A stretch of DNA of 64,000 nt from Collinsella aerofaciens (GCF_018785245.1 NZ_WQPL01000033.1:28218-92217), one strand, 5' to 3'; shown: positions 42,138-51,070, numbered from the stretch's first letter. A program made the numbers and translations. The notes: a model not told the origin generated them from the sequence alone.

Positions 42138-42776
42138 ATGGCTAACGAGAGCAATAAGGAACTGACGAGTGTCTGGACGCCCGCCAACATCGTGACGTGC
42201 GTTCGCATCGTCTTTATCCCGGTGTTCATGATCGTGTCGGCGCTTTCTCACACGAGTGTTGCCGGTACGGATTGGAGCACCTTCGACGGCCCGCTCGCCG
42301 CCGCTGCCTTCATTCTGTATGTGATCCTGTCGTGCACCGATAAGGTCGACGGTTATCTGGCGCGTTCGCGCAACGAGATCACCGATTTCGGCAAGTTCTT
42401 GGACCCCATCGCGGACAAGCTGCTGGTGTTCTCGGCCCTGCTGCTGTTCTTGGATTTTGGCGCGGTGACCGTGTGGTCCGTGTTCATTATCCTGTTCCGT
42501 GAGCTGCTGGTGAGCGCTCTTCGCATGGTCGCGAGTGCTGCCGGTGTGGTCGTTGCGGCCGATAAGCTCGGCAAGTACAAGACGGCGACCACGATGGTCT
42601 CCATCTGCGGTTATCTGTGCGTCTTTGCGATGGCCGGCTTGCACCTTGGCCCGGTGGCGCTGACGCTCGGCATCTACTCGGTGTCGCGCTTCCTGTACGC
42701 CGTTGCCGTTGTCCTGACCGTTATCTCGGGCGCCCAGTACTTCTGGAACTGCCGCAAGATCGTCTTTTCGGTCTAG
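42138..42776 (+). CDS. pgsA: CDP-diacylglycerol-glycerol-3-phosphate 3-phosphatidyltransferase
   Basis: The first step of phosphatidylglycerol synthesis, in the inner membrane. The 212-residue protein has several membrane helices and the CDP-alcohol phosphotransferase signature DG-x2-AR-x8-G-x3-D-x3-D (in VDGYLARSRNEITDFGKFL followed by DPIADK). It is coupled to rimO and followed by cinA, as in many Gram-positive bacteria. A second member of the family is encoded at 63109-63813. Confidence 0.92.
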   Translation: MANESNKELTSVWTPANIVTCVRIVFIPVFMIVSALSHTSVAGTDWSTFDGPLAAAAFILYVILSCTDKVDGYLARSRNEITDFGKFLDPIADKLLVFSALLLFLDFGAVTVWSVFIILFRELLVSALRMVASAAGVVVAADKLGKYKTATTMVSICGYLCVFAMAGLHLGPVALTLGIYSVSRFLYAVAVVLTVISGAQYFWNCRKIVFSV

Positions 42777-42788
42777 GTCCTGGTGGGT

Positions 42789-43319
42789 ATGACGGACTCT
42801 TTTGAGCAGATTTTCGCACATAACGAGGAGCTGGCGCGTGATATTGTCGAGCGAGCGAGCGCTCGGTGCGTGACGGTTTCGACGGCTGAGTCGCTGACGG
42901 CGGGTATGATCGCCTCGACGATTGCCGATATCCCGGGCGCCTCGGCGGCGCTGCTTGGCGGTGCGGTGACCTATTGCGATGAGATTAAGCATCTCGTTCT
43001 TGGTGTTGAGCAGGAGACGCTCGACCGCTATACCGCGGTGTCGCATCAGACCGCGCGCGAGATGGCGGTGGGTTCGCTGGAGCTGTACCAGAGCGATATT
43101 GCAGTGAGCGCAACGGGTTATGCCGGCCCCGGCGGCGGCACTGAGGACGATCCGGCTGGCACTTTCTATATTGGCTGGGCGTATCGTTCCGCCGATGGGG
43201 GCGTGCCAGTCGTGGACTCTGTGCGCTGCTACTATGAGGGCGACCGTTCGTGTGTTCGTGCCCATGCGGTCACGGAGGCATTGGGGCGCATTGCCCTTGT
43301 GCTCAACTCTATGGAATAG
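42789..43319 (+). CDS. cinA: CinA C-terminal domain protein, nicotinamide-nucleotide amidase
   Basis: Deamidates nicotinamide mononucleotide (PncC activity), recycling NAD breakdown products. Only the C-terminal CinA domain is present (176 residues): the family segment TAESLTAGMIAS and GYAGPGGG are clear. The N-terminal MoaB-like domain of full CinA is absent. It lies directly upstream of recA, the classic cinA-recA pairing, although a terminator and recA promoter separate them here. The ATG at 42789 is preferred; a GTG at 42783 would add two residues. Confidence 0.9.
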   Translation: MTDSFEQIFAHNEELARDIVERASARCVTVSTAESLTAGMIASTIADIPGASAALLGGAVTYCDEIKHLVLGVEQETLDRYTAVSHQTAREMAVGSLELYQSDIAVSATGYAGPGGGTEDDPAGTFYIGWAYRSADGGVPVVDSVRCYYEGDRSCVRAHAVTEALGRIALVLNSME

Positions 43320-43327
43320 ACGTGTTT

Positions 43328-43352
43328 TAAGGGGCCTCAGGGCCCCTTAATT
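43328..43352 (+). terminator. Terminator after cinA
   Basis: TAAGGGGCC-TCA-GGGCCCCTTA hairpin right after the cinA stop. The following bases (ATTG) are only weakly T-rich, so efficiency is uncertain. Confidence 0.65.
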
Positions 43353-43437
43353 GTGGAGATAGGGACCTTAGGCTCATTTGGCGTTTGCGCTGGTTGTAGA
43401 CGTATTCTTGCCTTCCTTGCTCTTATTTGTCCCTTTG

Positions 43438-43486
43438 TGGTCAAGCATTTGGTCAGTGTTTGGTCGGCGTTTGGTTGGGTTTTGGA
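43438..43486 (+). promoter_or_regulatory. Phased GGTC array upstream of recA
   Basis: GGTC/GGTT occurs four times at spacings of about 12, 10 and 10 bases, mostly as TTTGGT. The array includes TTTGGTCAGTGTTTGGT at 43448-43464, which matches the comEA upstream motif. This suggests several molecules of one regulator bound on the same face of the DNA, 40-80 bases ahead of the recA promoter. Confidence 0.45.
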
Positions 43487-43517
43487 AAGACTGCCTGCAT
43501 ATGATTGGCCTGAACGG

Positions 43518-43546
43518 TTGACCACGAACAGCCGTTCGTTTATTAT
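43518..43546 (+). promoter_or_regulatory. recA promoter with SOS box
   Basis: TTGACC (43518-43523), a 17-base spacer and TATTAT (43541-43546). The spacer contains the palindrome CGAACAGCCGTTCG (43525-43538), a perfect match to the Gram-positive LexA box. LexA bound there would block RNA polymerase. Confidence 0.88.
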
Positions 43547-43576
43547 CGATGCAGGTTGTTAAGAGGAGGGCTATTC

Positions 43577-44725
43577 ATGGCCAAGAATTCAGGTCCCGTA
43601 CGTACCGTTCATGCTCGCACGACGGGTAAAGAGCGCGATGAGATGATCGCCACCACCAAGGCCGAGATCGAGAAGAAATTCGGCCAGGGTTCCATCATGA
43701 GGTACGGTGACGGTGGTCCCGAGCTCGAGGTCGAGGCCATTCCCACGGGCGCTCTGGCCCTCGATGCCGCGCTGGGTATCGGCGGCGTGCCGCGCGGCCG
43801 TATCGTCGAGATCTACGGTCCCGAGTCCTCCGGTAAGACGACGCTTTCGCTCGAGATCCTGGCCGAGGCCCAGGCAATGGGTGGCGTTGTGGCATTTATC
43901 GATGCCGAGCACGCGCTCGATCCCACGTATGCAGCGCGCATCGGCGTGGATATCGACGAGGTGCTCATTTCCCAGCCCGATACGGGTGAGCAGGCGCTCG
44001 AGATCGTTGACATGCTTGTGCGTTCCGGCGCCATCGATGCCATCGTTGTCGACTCCGTCGCCGCGCTGACCCCGCGTGCCGAGATCGAGGGAGAAATCGG
44101 CGACACTACGGTCGGTCTTCAGGCTCGCCTGATGAGCCAGGCGCTCCGCAAGCTCGCCGGCTCGCTGTCCAAGTCCAACACGACGTGCATTTTTATTAAC
44201 CAGCTGCGTGAGAAGATCGGCGTCATGTTCGGCAATCCCGAGACCACGACGGGCGGTCGCGCCCTTAAGTTCTTCTCTTCGGTTCGTATCGACATTCGCC
44301 GCATCGACAGCATTAAGCTTAAGGACGAGGTTATCGGTAACCGCGTGCGCGCCAAGGTCGTTAAGAACAAGGTGGCAGCTCCGTTCCGTTCTGCTGAGTT
44401 CGACATCATGTACGGTACGGGCATCTCTAAGGAGGGCTCGATTCTGGACATGGCTGTTGAGTGTGGCATCTGCAAGAAGATGGGCTCTTGGTTTGCCTAT
44501 GGCGAGGACAAGCTCGGCAACGGTCGCGAGGCCGCCAAGGCTTTCCTGCGCGAACACCCCGATTGCGCCGACGAGATTGAGCATAAGGTCCGCCTTGCCT
44601 GCGGACTTGAGTTTGATGACGATGCTCCGTCCGAGGTCGAGCTGACCGATCAGCCTGCGCCTGAGGAGTTTGACGAGCTTTACGCCATCGATGGTTCCGC
44701 CATGCTCGATGATGACGACGAGTAG
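43577..44725 (+). CDS. recA: Recombinase RecA
   Basis: A strand-exchange recombinase and co-protease for LexA. The 382-residue protein shows the Walker [10 protein letters not shown], the DNA loops (EGEIGD region and [11 protein letters not shown]), [11 protein letters not shown] and an acidic C-terminal tail (LDDDDE). The ATG at 43577 follows GAGGAGGG; the upstream MLRGGLF is not part of the protein. The promoter carries a LexA box and an additional array of TTTGGTC motifs, so damage and perhaps competence signals may both act. recX follows 11 bases later. Confidence 0.97.
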   Translation: MAKNSGPVRTVHARTTGKERDEMIATTKAEIEKKFGQGSIMRYGDGGPELEVEAIPTGALALDAALGIGGVPRGRIVEIYGPESSGKTTLSLEILAEAQAMGGVVAFIDAEHALDPTYAARIGVDIDEVLISQPDTGEQALEIVDMLVRSGAIDAIVVDSVAALTPRAEIEGEIGDTTVGLQARLMSQALRKLAGSLSKSNTTCIFINQLREKIGVMFGNPETTTGGRALKFFSSVRIDIRRIDSIKLKDEVIGNRVRAKVVKNKVAAPFRSAEFDIMYGTGISKEGSILDMAVECGICKKMGSWFAYGEDKLGNGREAAKAFLREHPDCADEIEHKVRLACGLEFDDDAPSEVELTDQPAPEEFDELYAIDGSAMLDDDDE

Positions 44726-44736
44726 CGGTTACGCTC

Positions 44737-45429
44737 ATGTCGTATACGGTGACCGAGGCCACGGTCGTCTTTCCCGATAAGAAGGCGGCCTCCTCGTTCT
44801 CGAGCGGGTATGCGTCCAAAAAGCCTTGCGCACATATCGATTGTGAGCTTGAGGGCGGTTTTGAGCGTTCTATTTGGATTCCCGTGCGGGTCGCGCGCCT
44901 GTATGTCAAAAACCGCCCAGATCTTCCCTGTGATTGGGACAACTTTCGTGAGGCGGTGCAGCTCCTCGAGCGTAAATGTGCACTTACCATGGTGACCGAG
45001 ATGTTATCGCGCCGCGACCATGCGACGGGTGAGGTCCGTGACAAGCTGGCTTGCTACGGCTTTCACCAGACAGCGATTGATTTCGCCGTCGAGCGCGCCA
45101 CCGAGTATCGCTTTTTAGACGAGAACCGCTTTTGCTCGTACTTTATCGAGGAACGCAAGCGGCGTGGTTGGGGACAGCGCAAAATCGAGACCGAGCTCAA
45201 GCGTCGTCATGTCGTGCTCGATGACATTCCCGGTTATCCCGAGGAATATTTTGCCGTCGAAGACGATTTGGAGCGTGCGTCGGCCCTGCTCGCCAAGCGA
45301 CGTGTTCCAGAGACGCGCGGATTCGAAAAACTGGTTCGGTTTTTGATGGGCAAGGGCTTCTCGTATCACATCGCCGCCGATGCCGTTAAGGCACGCCTCG
45401 ATGCCGAATGCGAGGAATGTGCGGTTTAG
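44737..45429 (+). CDS. recX: Regulatory protein RecX
   Basis: Inhibits RecA filament growth. The 230-residue helical protein is longer than the common ~150-200 because of an N-terminal region of about 80 residues before the core (TMVTEMLSRRDHATGEVRDKLACYGF). The RecX repeats include DENRFCSYFIEERKRRGWGQRKIETEL. It lies right behind recA, sharing its promoter, which keeps the two in step during the SOS response. Confidence 0.9.
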   Translation: MSYTVTEATVVFPDKKAASSFSSGYASKKPCAHIDCELEGGFERSIWIPVRVARLYVKNRPDLPCDWDNFREAVQLLERKCALTMVTEMLSRRDHATGEVRDKLACYGFHQTAIDFAVERATEYRFLDENRFCSYFIEERKRRGWGQRKIETELKRRHVVLDDIPGYPEEYFAVEDDLERASALLAKRRVPETRGFEKLVRFLMGKGFSYHIAADAVKARLDAECEECAV

Positions 45430-45491
45430 GCATATGCGTTTTGTGGTCCTGCCGTTCACCGCGTTTTAGCCGCCGTGCTGGGGCCATTTAT

Positions 45492-45520
45492 TTGACAGTT
45501 GTTGTGGTTCAACGTACGAT
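45492..45520 (+). promoter_or_regulatory. Candidate promoter of rny
   Basis: TTGACA (45492-45497), a 17-base spacer and TACGAT (45515-45520). It is a consensus -35 with a fair -10, in the 257-base gap between recX and rny. It leaves a leader of about 160 bases with no recognised structure. Confidence 0.6.
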
Positions 45521-45686
45521 AAACACTGTCATTTGCTTTGTGATATGTGCTCATCTGTGATGAGTTTGTTTATATGTTTATCTGTATCCGACCCGCATAA
45601 GCTGCGCCCATATTACTCAAATGTCGCGAGCCGTTCGTAAGGATGGTTCGCTTTGTTGTGTAACGAATCCATAAAAAGGAGTGAGC

Positions 45687-47237
45687 ATGCCTATCATCGC
45701 AGCGCTCGTTGGCATCGTTTTGGGTGCCATCGCCGCCATTGCCTTCATGCGCACCGCCAAGCAGGGTAGTCTTCACGAGGCCGACGAAAAGATTCAGTCG
45801 GCACACGCACAGGCTGAGTCCCTGATCGGTGATGCTAAGCGTCAGGCCGAGACCCTCAAAAAAGAGGCTCTGCTCGAGGCTAAAGAGGAAATCATCAAGA
45901 ACAAGCAGGCGGCCGAGGCCGAGGACAAGCAGCGTAAGAACGAGATTCGTACGCTCGAGAACCGCGTGATGCAGCGCGAGGAATCCCTCGATCGCCGCAA
46001 CGACGCTCTCGACAAGCGCGAGCATCAGCTGTCCAGCCAGGCCGGTCAGGTCGAGAAGCGCTCCCGTGAGCTCGAGGAGCTCTGCGCAAAGCAGACCTCC
46101 GAGCTCGAGCGTATTGCCGACCTTACCCGCGAGGACGCCCACAAGGAGCTCCTCGATAAGGTTCGCGGGGAGGTCACCCACGAGGCCGCCACGATCATTC
46201 GCGAGTCCGAGCAGCAGGTTCGCGCCGAGTGCCACAAGACCGCCCAGGAGATTCTGTCCCTGGCGATTCAGCGCTGCGCTGCCGACCACACTGCCGAGGT
46301 CACCGTTACCTCCGTGCACATTCCCTCTGATGACCTCAAGGGTCGTATCATCGGTCGCGAGGGTCGCAACATCCGGACCTTCGAGCAGGTTTCCGGCGTC
46401 AACCTCGTGATCGACGACACGCCCGAGACCGTCGTTCTTTCGAGCTTCGACCCGGTCCGTCGCGAGACCGCCCGTGTCGCCCTCGAGAACCTCATCGCCG
46501 ACGGCCGCATTCACCCCGCCCGCATCGAGGAGATGTATCACAAGGCTGCCGACCTGGTTCAGCAGCGCGTGCGCGAGGCCGGCGAGCAGGCTGCTTTCGA
46601 CACCGGCATTCACGACCTGCACCCCGAGATCGTCAAGACCCTCGGTGCTCTGCGTTACCGCACCTCGTTTGGCCAGAACGTGCTTCAGCACTCCCTCGAG
46701 GTCTCCGACCTGTGCGGCGTGATGGCTTCCGAGCTTGGCCTGGACGTTGTGACCGCCAAGCGCGCCGGCCTGCTGCACGACCTGGGCAAGGCAATCGACC
46801 ACGACGTCGAGGGCCCGCATGCCGTCATCGGCGCCGAGCTTGCCCGCCGTTATGGCGAGAAGCCCGTTATCGTCCACGCTATCGAGGCTCATCATGCCGA
46901 CGTCGACCCCAACACGGTGCTCGATGTCCTGGTACAGGCCGCCGATGCTGTCTCTGCCTCTCGCCCCGGCGCCCGTCGCGAGTCTGCCGAGAACTACATC
47001 AAGCGTCTTGAGAAGCTCGAGGAGATTGCCAACTCCCATGACGGCGTCGAGCGTACCTATGCCATGCAGGCTGGTCGCGAGGTCCACGTCATGGTTCAGC
47101 CGGACAAGATCTCCGATGCCCAGTCCACGGTCCTGGCTCACGATATCGCCCATCAGATCGAGGAAGAGATGGAGTATCCCGGTCAGGTGCGCGTCGTCGT
47201 GATTCGCGAGAGCCGCGCTGTCGATATCGCTAAATAA
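45687..47237 (+). CDS. rny: Ribonuclease Y
   Basis: A membrane-tethered endoribonuclease that starts mRNA decay. The 516-residue protein has an N-terminal membrane helix (about 2-22), a long coiled coil (about 30-200), a KH domain (GRIIGREGRNIRTFEQVSG) and an HD domain (AGLLHDLGKAIDHDVEG). The ATG at 45687 is preferred because AAGGAG ends six bases earlier and would overlap the alternative GTG at 45681. It is followed with no real gap by the GHKL gene. Confidence 0.95.
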   Translation: MPIIAALVGIVLGAIAAIAFMRTAKQGSLHEADEKIQSAHAQAESLIGDAKRQAETLKKEALLEAKEEIIKNKQAAEAEDKQRKNEIRTLENRVMQREESLDRRNDALDKREHQLSSQAGQVEKRSRELEELCAKQTSELERIADLTREDAHKELLDKVRGEVTHEAATIIRESEQQVRAECHKTAQEILSLAIQRCAADHTAEVTVTSVHIPSDDLKGRIIGREGRNIRTFEQVSGVNLVIDDTPETVVLSSFDPVRRETARVALENLIADGRIHPARIEEMYHKAADLVQQRVREAGEQAAFDTGIHDLHPEIVKTLGALRYRTSFGQNVLQHSLEVSDLCGVMASELGLDVVTAKRAGLLHDLGKAIDHDVEGPHAVIGAELARRYGEKPVIVHAIEAHHADVDPNTVLDVLVQAADAVSASRPGARRESAENYIKRLEKLEEIANSHDGVERTYAMQAGREVHVMVQPDKISDAQSTVLAHDIAHQIEEEMEYPGQVRVVVIRESRAVDIAK

Positions 47238-47238
47238 C

Positions 47239-48324
47239 ATGAGCGACGCGAACGAGCTCATCTCATTTATCGCGTCGATGTCGGGGGAGGGCAACCTTCG
47301 CGTCGAGGAGAACCTTGGCGAGGGGTATGTCCGCCTCCGCGTTTCGGAGGCCGAGCGGCGCCAAGCAAAGCACGACATTCAGCATGTCGAGGACATCGTC
47401 ATCGAAATGCTCCGTAATGCTCGCGATGCTGGCGCCGACAAGGTCTATCTCGCCACGACTAAGGAAGATGGCGTCCGCACGCTTGTCTTTTTGGATAACG
47501 GTTCGGGCGTTCCGCAGGATATGCAAGAGCGAATCTTCGATGCCCGTGTTACCTCCAAGCTCGAGAGCATGAAGATGGACCGTTGGGGCGTTCACGGTCG
47601 TGGCATGGCATTGTTTTCGATCAAGCAGAACACCGACGAGGCCCGCGTGGTTACGTCCGGTGTCGATCTTGGCTCAGCCTTTAAGGTGAGCGTTGCGGCC
47701 GACCGCCTCAGTGAGCGTGCCGATCAGTCCAGCTGGCCCCAGGCCGTCAAGGATGAGGACGGGCGTTATGTCTGTGCTCGCGGTCCGCATAATATTATTC
47801 GCGCTGCTTGTGAGTTTGCGCTCGAGGAGTTGCGTGGTTGCGATGTCTATCTTGGTTCTCCGTCTGAGATTGCCGCGACCCTTTATGCTCAGGCGTCAAG
47901 TCAGCTCGATACGTCGCGTCTCCTGTTCATTGATGACGAGAGCGAGCTTCCGGTTGTCGATCGTTTAGGCCTTGCCTCTGATGCCGAGGACTTTATCCGT
48001 ATCTGTTCGGGTTTGGGTCTTGAGATGTCCGAGCGCACGGCTTATCGCATTTTGGCAGGGCAGATTAAGCCCGTTCGCGGTGTGACCGCGCGTCTGCTGC
48101 GCGAGCGTGATTCGTCCTCGCATACGCCGGCTCCTGTCGATCTTGCGAAGGATCGTCGCGGGCTACGTATTGCCAAGGATGACATGGCACAGTTTTCGCG
48201 TGCTGTGGAGCGTGACTTTAATGACCTTGCCGCCCGGTACTATCTCAACCTTTGCGGCGACCCAAAGATTCGTGTTTCGCGTGATCGAATCACTGTGACC
48301 TTCGATCTTGCCAAAGAGGAATAG
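47239..48324 (+). CDS. Stand-alone GHKL-family ATPase of unknown role
   Basis: A 361-residue cytoplasmic protein with a Bergerat-fold ATP site. The N-box is EMLRNARDAG (N60), the G1 box is DNGSGVP (86-92) and the G2-like glycine loop is GVHGRGMALF (117-126). It has no histidine-kinase dimerisation helix, no response-regulator domain, no MutL transducer and no membrane segment. The C-terminal ~200 residues match no family known to me; they include a possible helix-turn-helix-like stretch (ERTAYRILAGQIKPVRGVTA). It starts two bases after the rny stop and precedes spoVS, occupying the place of ymdB in Bacillus. Co-expression with RNase Y and SpoVS is likely; function is not known. Confidence 0.75.
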   Translation: MSDANELISFIASMSGEGNLRVEENLGEGYVRLRVSEAERRQAKHDIQHVEDIVIEMLRNARDAGADKVYLATTKEDGVRTLVFLDNGSGVPQDMQERIFDARVTSKLESMKMDRWGVHGRGMALFSIKQNTDEARVVTSGVDLGSAFKVSVAADRLSERADQSSWPQAVKDEDGRYVCARGPHNIIRAACEFALEELRGCDVYLGSPSEIAATLYAQASSQLDTSRLLFIDDESELPVVDRLGLASDAEDFIRICSGLGLEMSERTAYRILAGQIKPVRGVTARLLRERDSSSHTPAPVDLAKDRRGLRIAKDDMAQFSRAVERDFNDLAARYYLNLCGDPKIRVSRDRITVTFDLAKEE

Positions 48325-48398
48325 TGCCTTTACCGAGTCCACTCGGTACGATACAGTTATTGCAGTTAAAACGTACTTTTAAACGCAGGAGTTTCTTC

Positions 48399-48716
48399 AT
48401 GGATTGCCTGAAGGTATCAAGCAAATCATCGCCCGCGTCCGTTGCCGGCGCCATCGCCGGCATGGTCAAGGATGGTGTACCCGTCAACATCCAGTGTGTC
48501 GGCGCCGGTGCTGTCAACCAGGCCATTAAGGCCGTGGCTATCGCGCGCGGTTTTTTGATTCCAACTGGTTTTGATATTTCCTGCGCGCCCGTGTTCTCCG
48601 ACATCCTCATTAACGGGGAGTCGCGCACGGCCATCCGCCTTTCTATCTACGTTCACCAGATCAATCGAGCTGCTATGGATAACGTCGTCATGGATGATGT
48701 TAAGCCTGTGGCATAG
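48399..48716 (+). CDS. spoVS: Stage V sporulation protein S family (SpoVS/Alba-like)
   Basis: A small nucleic-acid-binding protein with an Alba-like fold. The 105 residues share the SpoVS core (LKVSSKSSPASVAGAIAG and VGAGAVNQAIKAVAIARG) and have a C-terminal extension of about 19 residues beyond the 86-residue Bacillus protein. The ATG at 48399 follows CAGGAG; the longer frame to 48324 is not supported. The lineage is not a known spore former, so the role is probably general RNA or DNA binding. It sits between the GHKL gene and miaB, in the same position as in Bacillus. Confidence 0.92.
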   Translation: MDCLKVSSKSSPASVAGAIAGMVKDGVPVNIQCVGAGAVNQAIKAVAIARGFLIPTGFDISCAPVFSDILINGESRTAIRLSIYVHQINRAAMDNVVMDDVKPVA

Positions 48717-48761
48717 CTTCTGCTTGCCTCGTTTCGCTCCCCATCGTTAGGACTTATGCAC

Positions 48762-50132
48762 ATGGACCAGCGTTCCGTACGCGATATTCTTGCCGGTAAA
48801 ACCTACTTTATCCGCACCTTTGGCTGCCAGATGAATCAGCACGACTCCGAGCGTGTGAGCGGTCTGCTCGATTCGTATGGCTGCCTCATGGCGCTCGATC
48901 CCGAGCATGCCGATATCGTTGTCTTCATGACATGCTGCGTGCGCGAGGCCGCCGATACTCGCCTGTACGGTCAGTGCAATTCCTGCAAAAGCCTGCCGCC
49001 TTCGCCTTCGGGTAAGCGCGTGGTTGCCGTTGGTGGTTGCATCGCGCAGCGCGATGGCGAGGGCCTGCTCACCAACGTCGATAACGTCAATGTCATCTTT
49101 GGTACGCATTCTATCGCACATGTGGCCGAGCTCATTGCCGAGGCGTTCCTTGATGGTAAGCGTCATATCCGCACCAATGAGCATGAGGATACGGATGCCA
49201 TGAGCATGCCGTGGCATCGCGAGACTCAGTATCACGCCTGGGTGCCCATCATGACGGGCTGCAATAATTTCTGCACCTATTGCATCGTGCCGTACGTGCG
49301 CGGTCGCGAAAAGAGTCGCCCCTTCGAGGAAATTGTCGACGAGGTGACCGGTTTGGTGCGCCAGGGCGTGCGTGAGATTACGCTGCTGGGCCAAAACGTT
49401 AACTCATATGGTCGCGATCTGTTTGGCAAGCCGCGTTTTGCCGATCTGCTGCGTGCCGTGGGCGATACGGGCGTGGAGCGCATCTTCTTTACGTCTTCGC
49501 ATCCCAAGGATCTACTGCCCGAGACCATCGACGCTATGGCCGAGACGCCTGCCGTTATGCCGCAGCTGCACTTGGCCGTCCAGTCAGGTTCGACTCGGAT
49601 CCTCAAAGAGATGAATCGCCGTTATACACGCGAGGACTATTTGGGCCTGGTCGATCGCATTCGCAACCGTATGCCCGATATCGCGCTCTCGACCGACATT
49701 ATCGTTGGCTTCCCGGGCGAGACTGAAGAAGACTTTGAGCAGACGCTTTCACTTGCCGAGACGGTCCGCTATGCCCAGGCCTATACCTTCATCTATTCCA
49801 AGCGCGCCGGTACCCCGGCCGCCGAGATTGATGATCCTACGCCGCATGAGGTTATTTTCGAGCGTTTCAACCGCCTGGTTAAGGTTATCGAGACCACAGC
49901 ACACGAGTATAACCAGGGTGAGCTTCATACTGTGGTGCCGGCGCTCATTGAGGGAACGAGTAAAAAGAACGACGCGGTCCTGCTGGGCAAGAGTCCCAAG
50001 AATCAGACTGTGCATGCGCCGATTCCTGCTGGCTATAGCATCGATCAGCTCATCGGTAAAATCGTCGACGTCGATGTTGATATCGCCAAGACGTGGTATC
50101 TGTCTGGCTCCGTTGTGGGCGAGCCGCGCTAA
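48762..50132 (+). CDS. miaB: tRNA-2-methylthio-N6-dimethylallyladenosine synthase MiaB
   Basis: Adds methylthio to i6A37 of tRNA. The 456-residue radical SAM protein has the N-terminal cysteines (TFGCQMNQHDSE, MTCCVREAADTRLYG, GGCIAQRDG), the radical SAM motif CNNFCTYCIVPYVRGRE and a TRAM domain. GCQMNxxDSE is the MiaB hallmark. The ATG at 48762 is nine bases from AGGA; an ATG at 48756 is also possible. It overlaps miaA by one base, so both steps of the same modification are made together. Confidence 0.94.
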   Translation: MDQRSVRDILAGKTYFIRTFGCQMNQHDSERVSGLLDSYGCLMALDPEHADIVVFMTCCVREAADTRLYGQCNSCKSLPPSPSGKRVVAVGGCIAQRDGEGLLTNVDNVNVIFGTHSIAHVAELIAEAFLDGKRHIRTNEHEDTDAMSMPWHRETQYHAWVPIMTGCNNFCTYCIVPYVRGREKSRPFEEIVDEVTGLVRQGVREITLLGQNVNSYGRDLFGKPRFADLLRAVGDTGVERIFFTSSHPKDLLPETIDAMAETPAVMPQLHLAVQSGSTRILKEMNRRYTREDYLGLVDRIRNRMPDIALSTDIIVGFPGETEEDFEQTLSLAETVRYAQAYTFIYSKRAGTPAAEIDDPTPHEVIFERFNRLVKVIETTAHEYNQGELHTVVPALIEGTSKKNDAVLLGKSPKNQTVHAPIPAGYSIDQLIGKIVDVDVDIAKTWYLSGSVVGEPR

Positions 50133-51070
50133 TGATCTCTCCCGGTGCAAGCCTTTCTGCCATAGCGATTGTCGGTCCGACGGCGGTCGGTAAAAGCGAT
50201 GTTGCCGATCGCCTGGCTGCTCGCCTTTCGTCCGAAGTGTTGTCGTGTGACGCGATGCAAATCTATCGCGGTATGGACATTGGTACGGCCAAGATGATGC
50301 CCGAGGAGTGCTCGGCACCCCTGCGCCTTGTCGATATCGTGGATCCGGGCGTCGCGTATTCCGCCGCGCTCTACCAGTTGGACGCCCGAGCACATGTCGA
50401 GCGTTTGCTTGGCGAGCAACGTCTTCCGGTCTTTTGCGGCGGTACGGGCCTGTATCTCAAGGCCGCACTCGATGAAATGGATTTTCCTTCGGGAGACCTC
50501 GAGGACGAACGCCGCGCGGGCTATCAAGAGCTTGCCGAGCGCATTGGCGAGGAAGCATTGCATGCCCTGCTTGCTGAGCGCGATCCGGAATCGGCTGCCG
50601 TGATTCATCCCCATAACGTTCGCCGCGTGATTCGTGCGCTCGAGATGCACGATGACGGCGTGTCGTATGCTCAGCAGAAGTCGAAATTCAGTGTTCCGCG
50701 TGAGCGTTATCATGCCTTGTGGTTTGGTCTGACGCGTAGCCGTGAAGTGCTCTATGAGCGCATTAACCTGCGTGTCGACCTTATGTTTGAGCAGGGACTG
50801 GTTGATGAGGTCCGTGGCCTTATGGACCAGGGCCTGGGCGATGCGCTCACGTCGATGCAGGCAATTGGTTACAAAGAGATTATTGATGCCTTGCGTGGCG
50901 CTATTACCATGGATGAGGCTCGTGAGCTTATCAAGATGCGTTCACGTCGCTATGCAAAGCGCCAGCTTTCCTGGTTTAAACGTGACGATCGCATCGTGTG
51001 GTTCGATATGGATGAGTTTACGATCGATGAGGTCGTTGATGATATCTACCGTCGTATCGAGGCTGCCTAA
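50132..51070 (+). CDS. miaA: tRNA dimethylallyltransferase MiaA
   Basis: Transfers dimethylallyl to A37 of tRNAs reading UNN codons, making the substrate of MiaB. The 312-residue protein has a P-loop GPTAVGKSDVA, the SCDAMQIYRGMDIGTAK segment and GGTGLYLKA. The ATG at 50132 overlaps the miaB stop (TAATG). hflX follows with the same one-base overlap, so miaB-miaA-hflX form one translationally coupled unit. Confidence 0.95.
   Translation: MISPGASLSAIAIVGPTAVGKSDVADRLAARLSSEVLSCDAMQIYRGMDIGTAKMMPEECSAPLRLVDIVDPGVAYSAALYQLDARAHVERLLGEQRLPVFCGGTGLYLKAALDEMDFPSGDLEDERRAGYQELAERIGEEALHALLAERDPESAAVIHPHNVRRVIRALEMHDDGVSYAQQKSKFSVPRERYHALWFGLTRSREVLYERINLRVDLMFEQGLVDEVRGLMDQGLGDALTSMQAIGYKEIIDALRGAITMDEARELIKMRSRRYAKRQLSWFKRDDRIVWFDMDEFTIDEVVDDIYRRIEAA

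Noticed and set aside
40224-43265. 1013-residue open frame on the minus strand
   Set aside because: Runs antisense across yajQ, rimO, pgsA and cinA, all clearly real on the plus strand. It shows no domain and a codon-mirror composition.
48399-48716. Evidence of sporulation from spoVS
   Set aside because: SpoVS homologues occur in non-sporulating bacteria, and no other sporulation gene was seen here.
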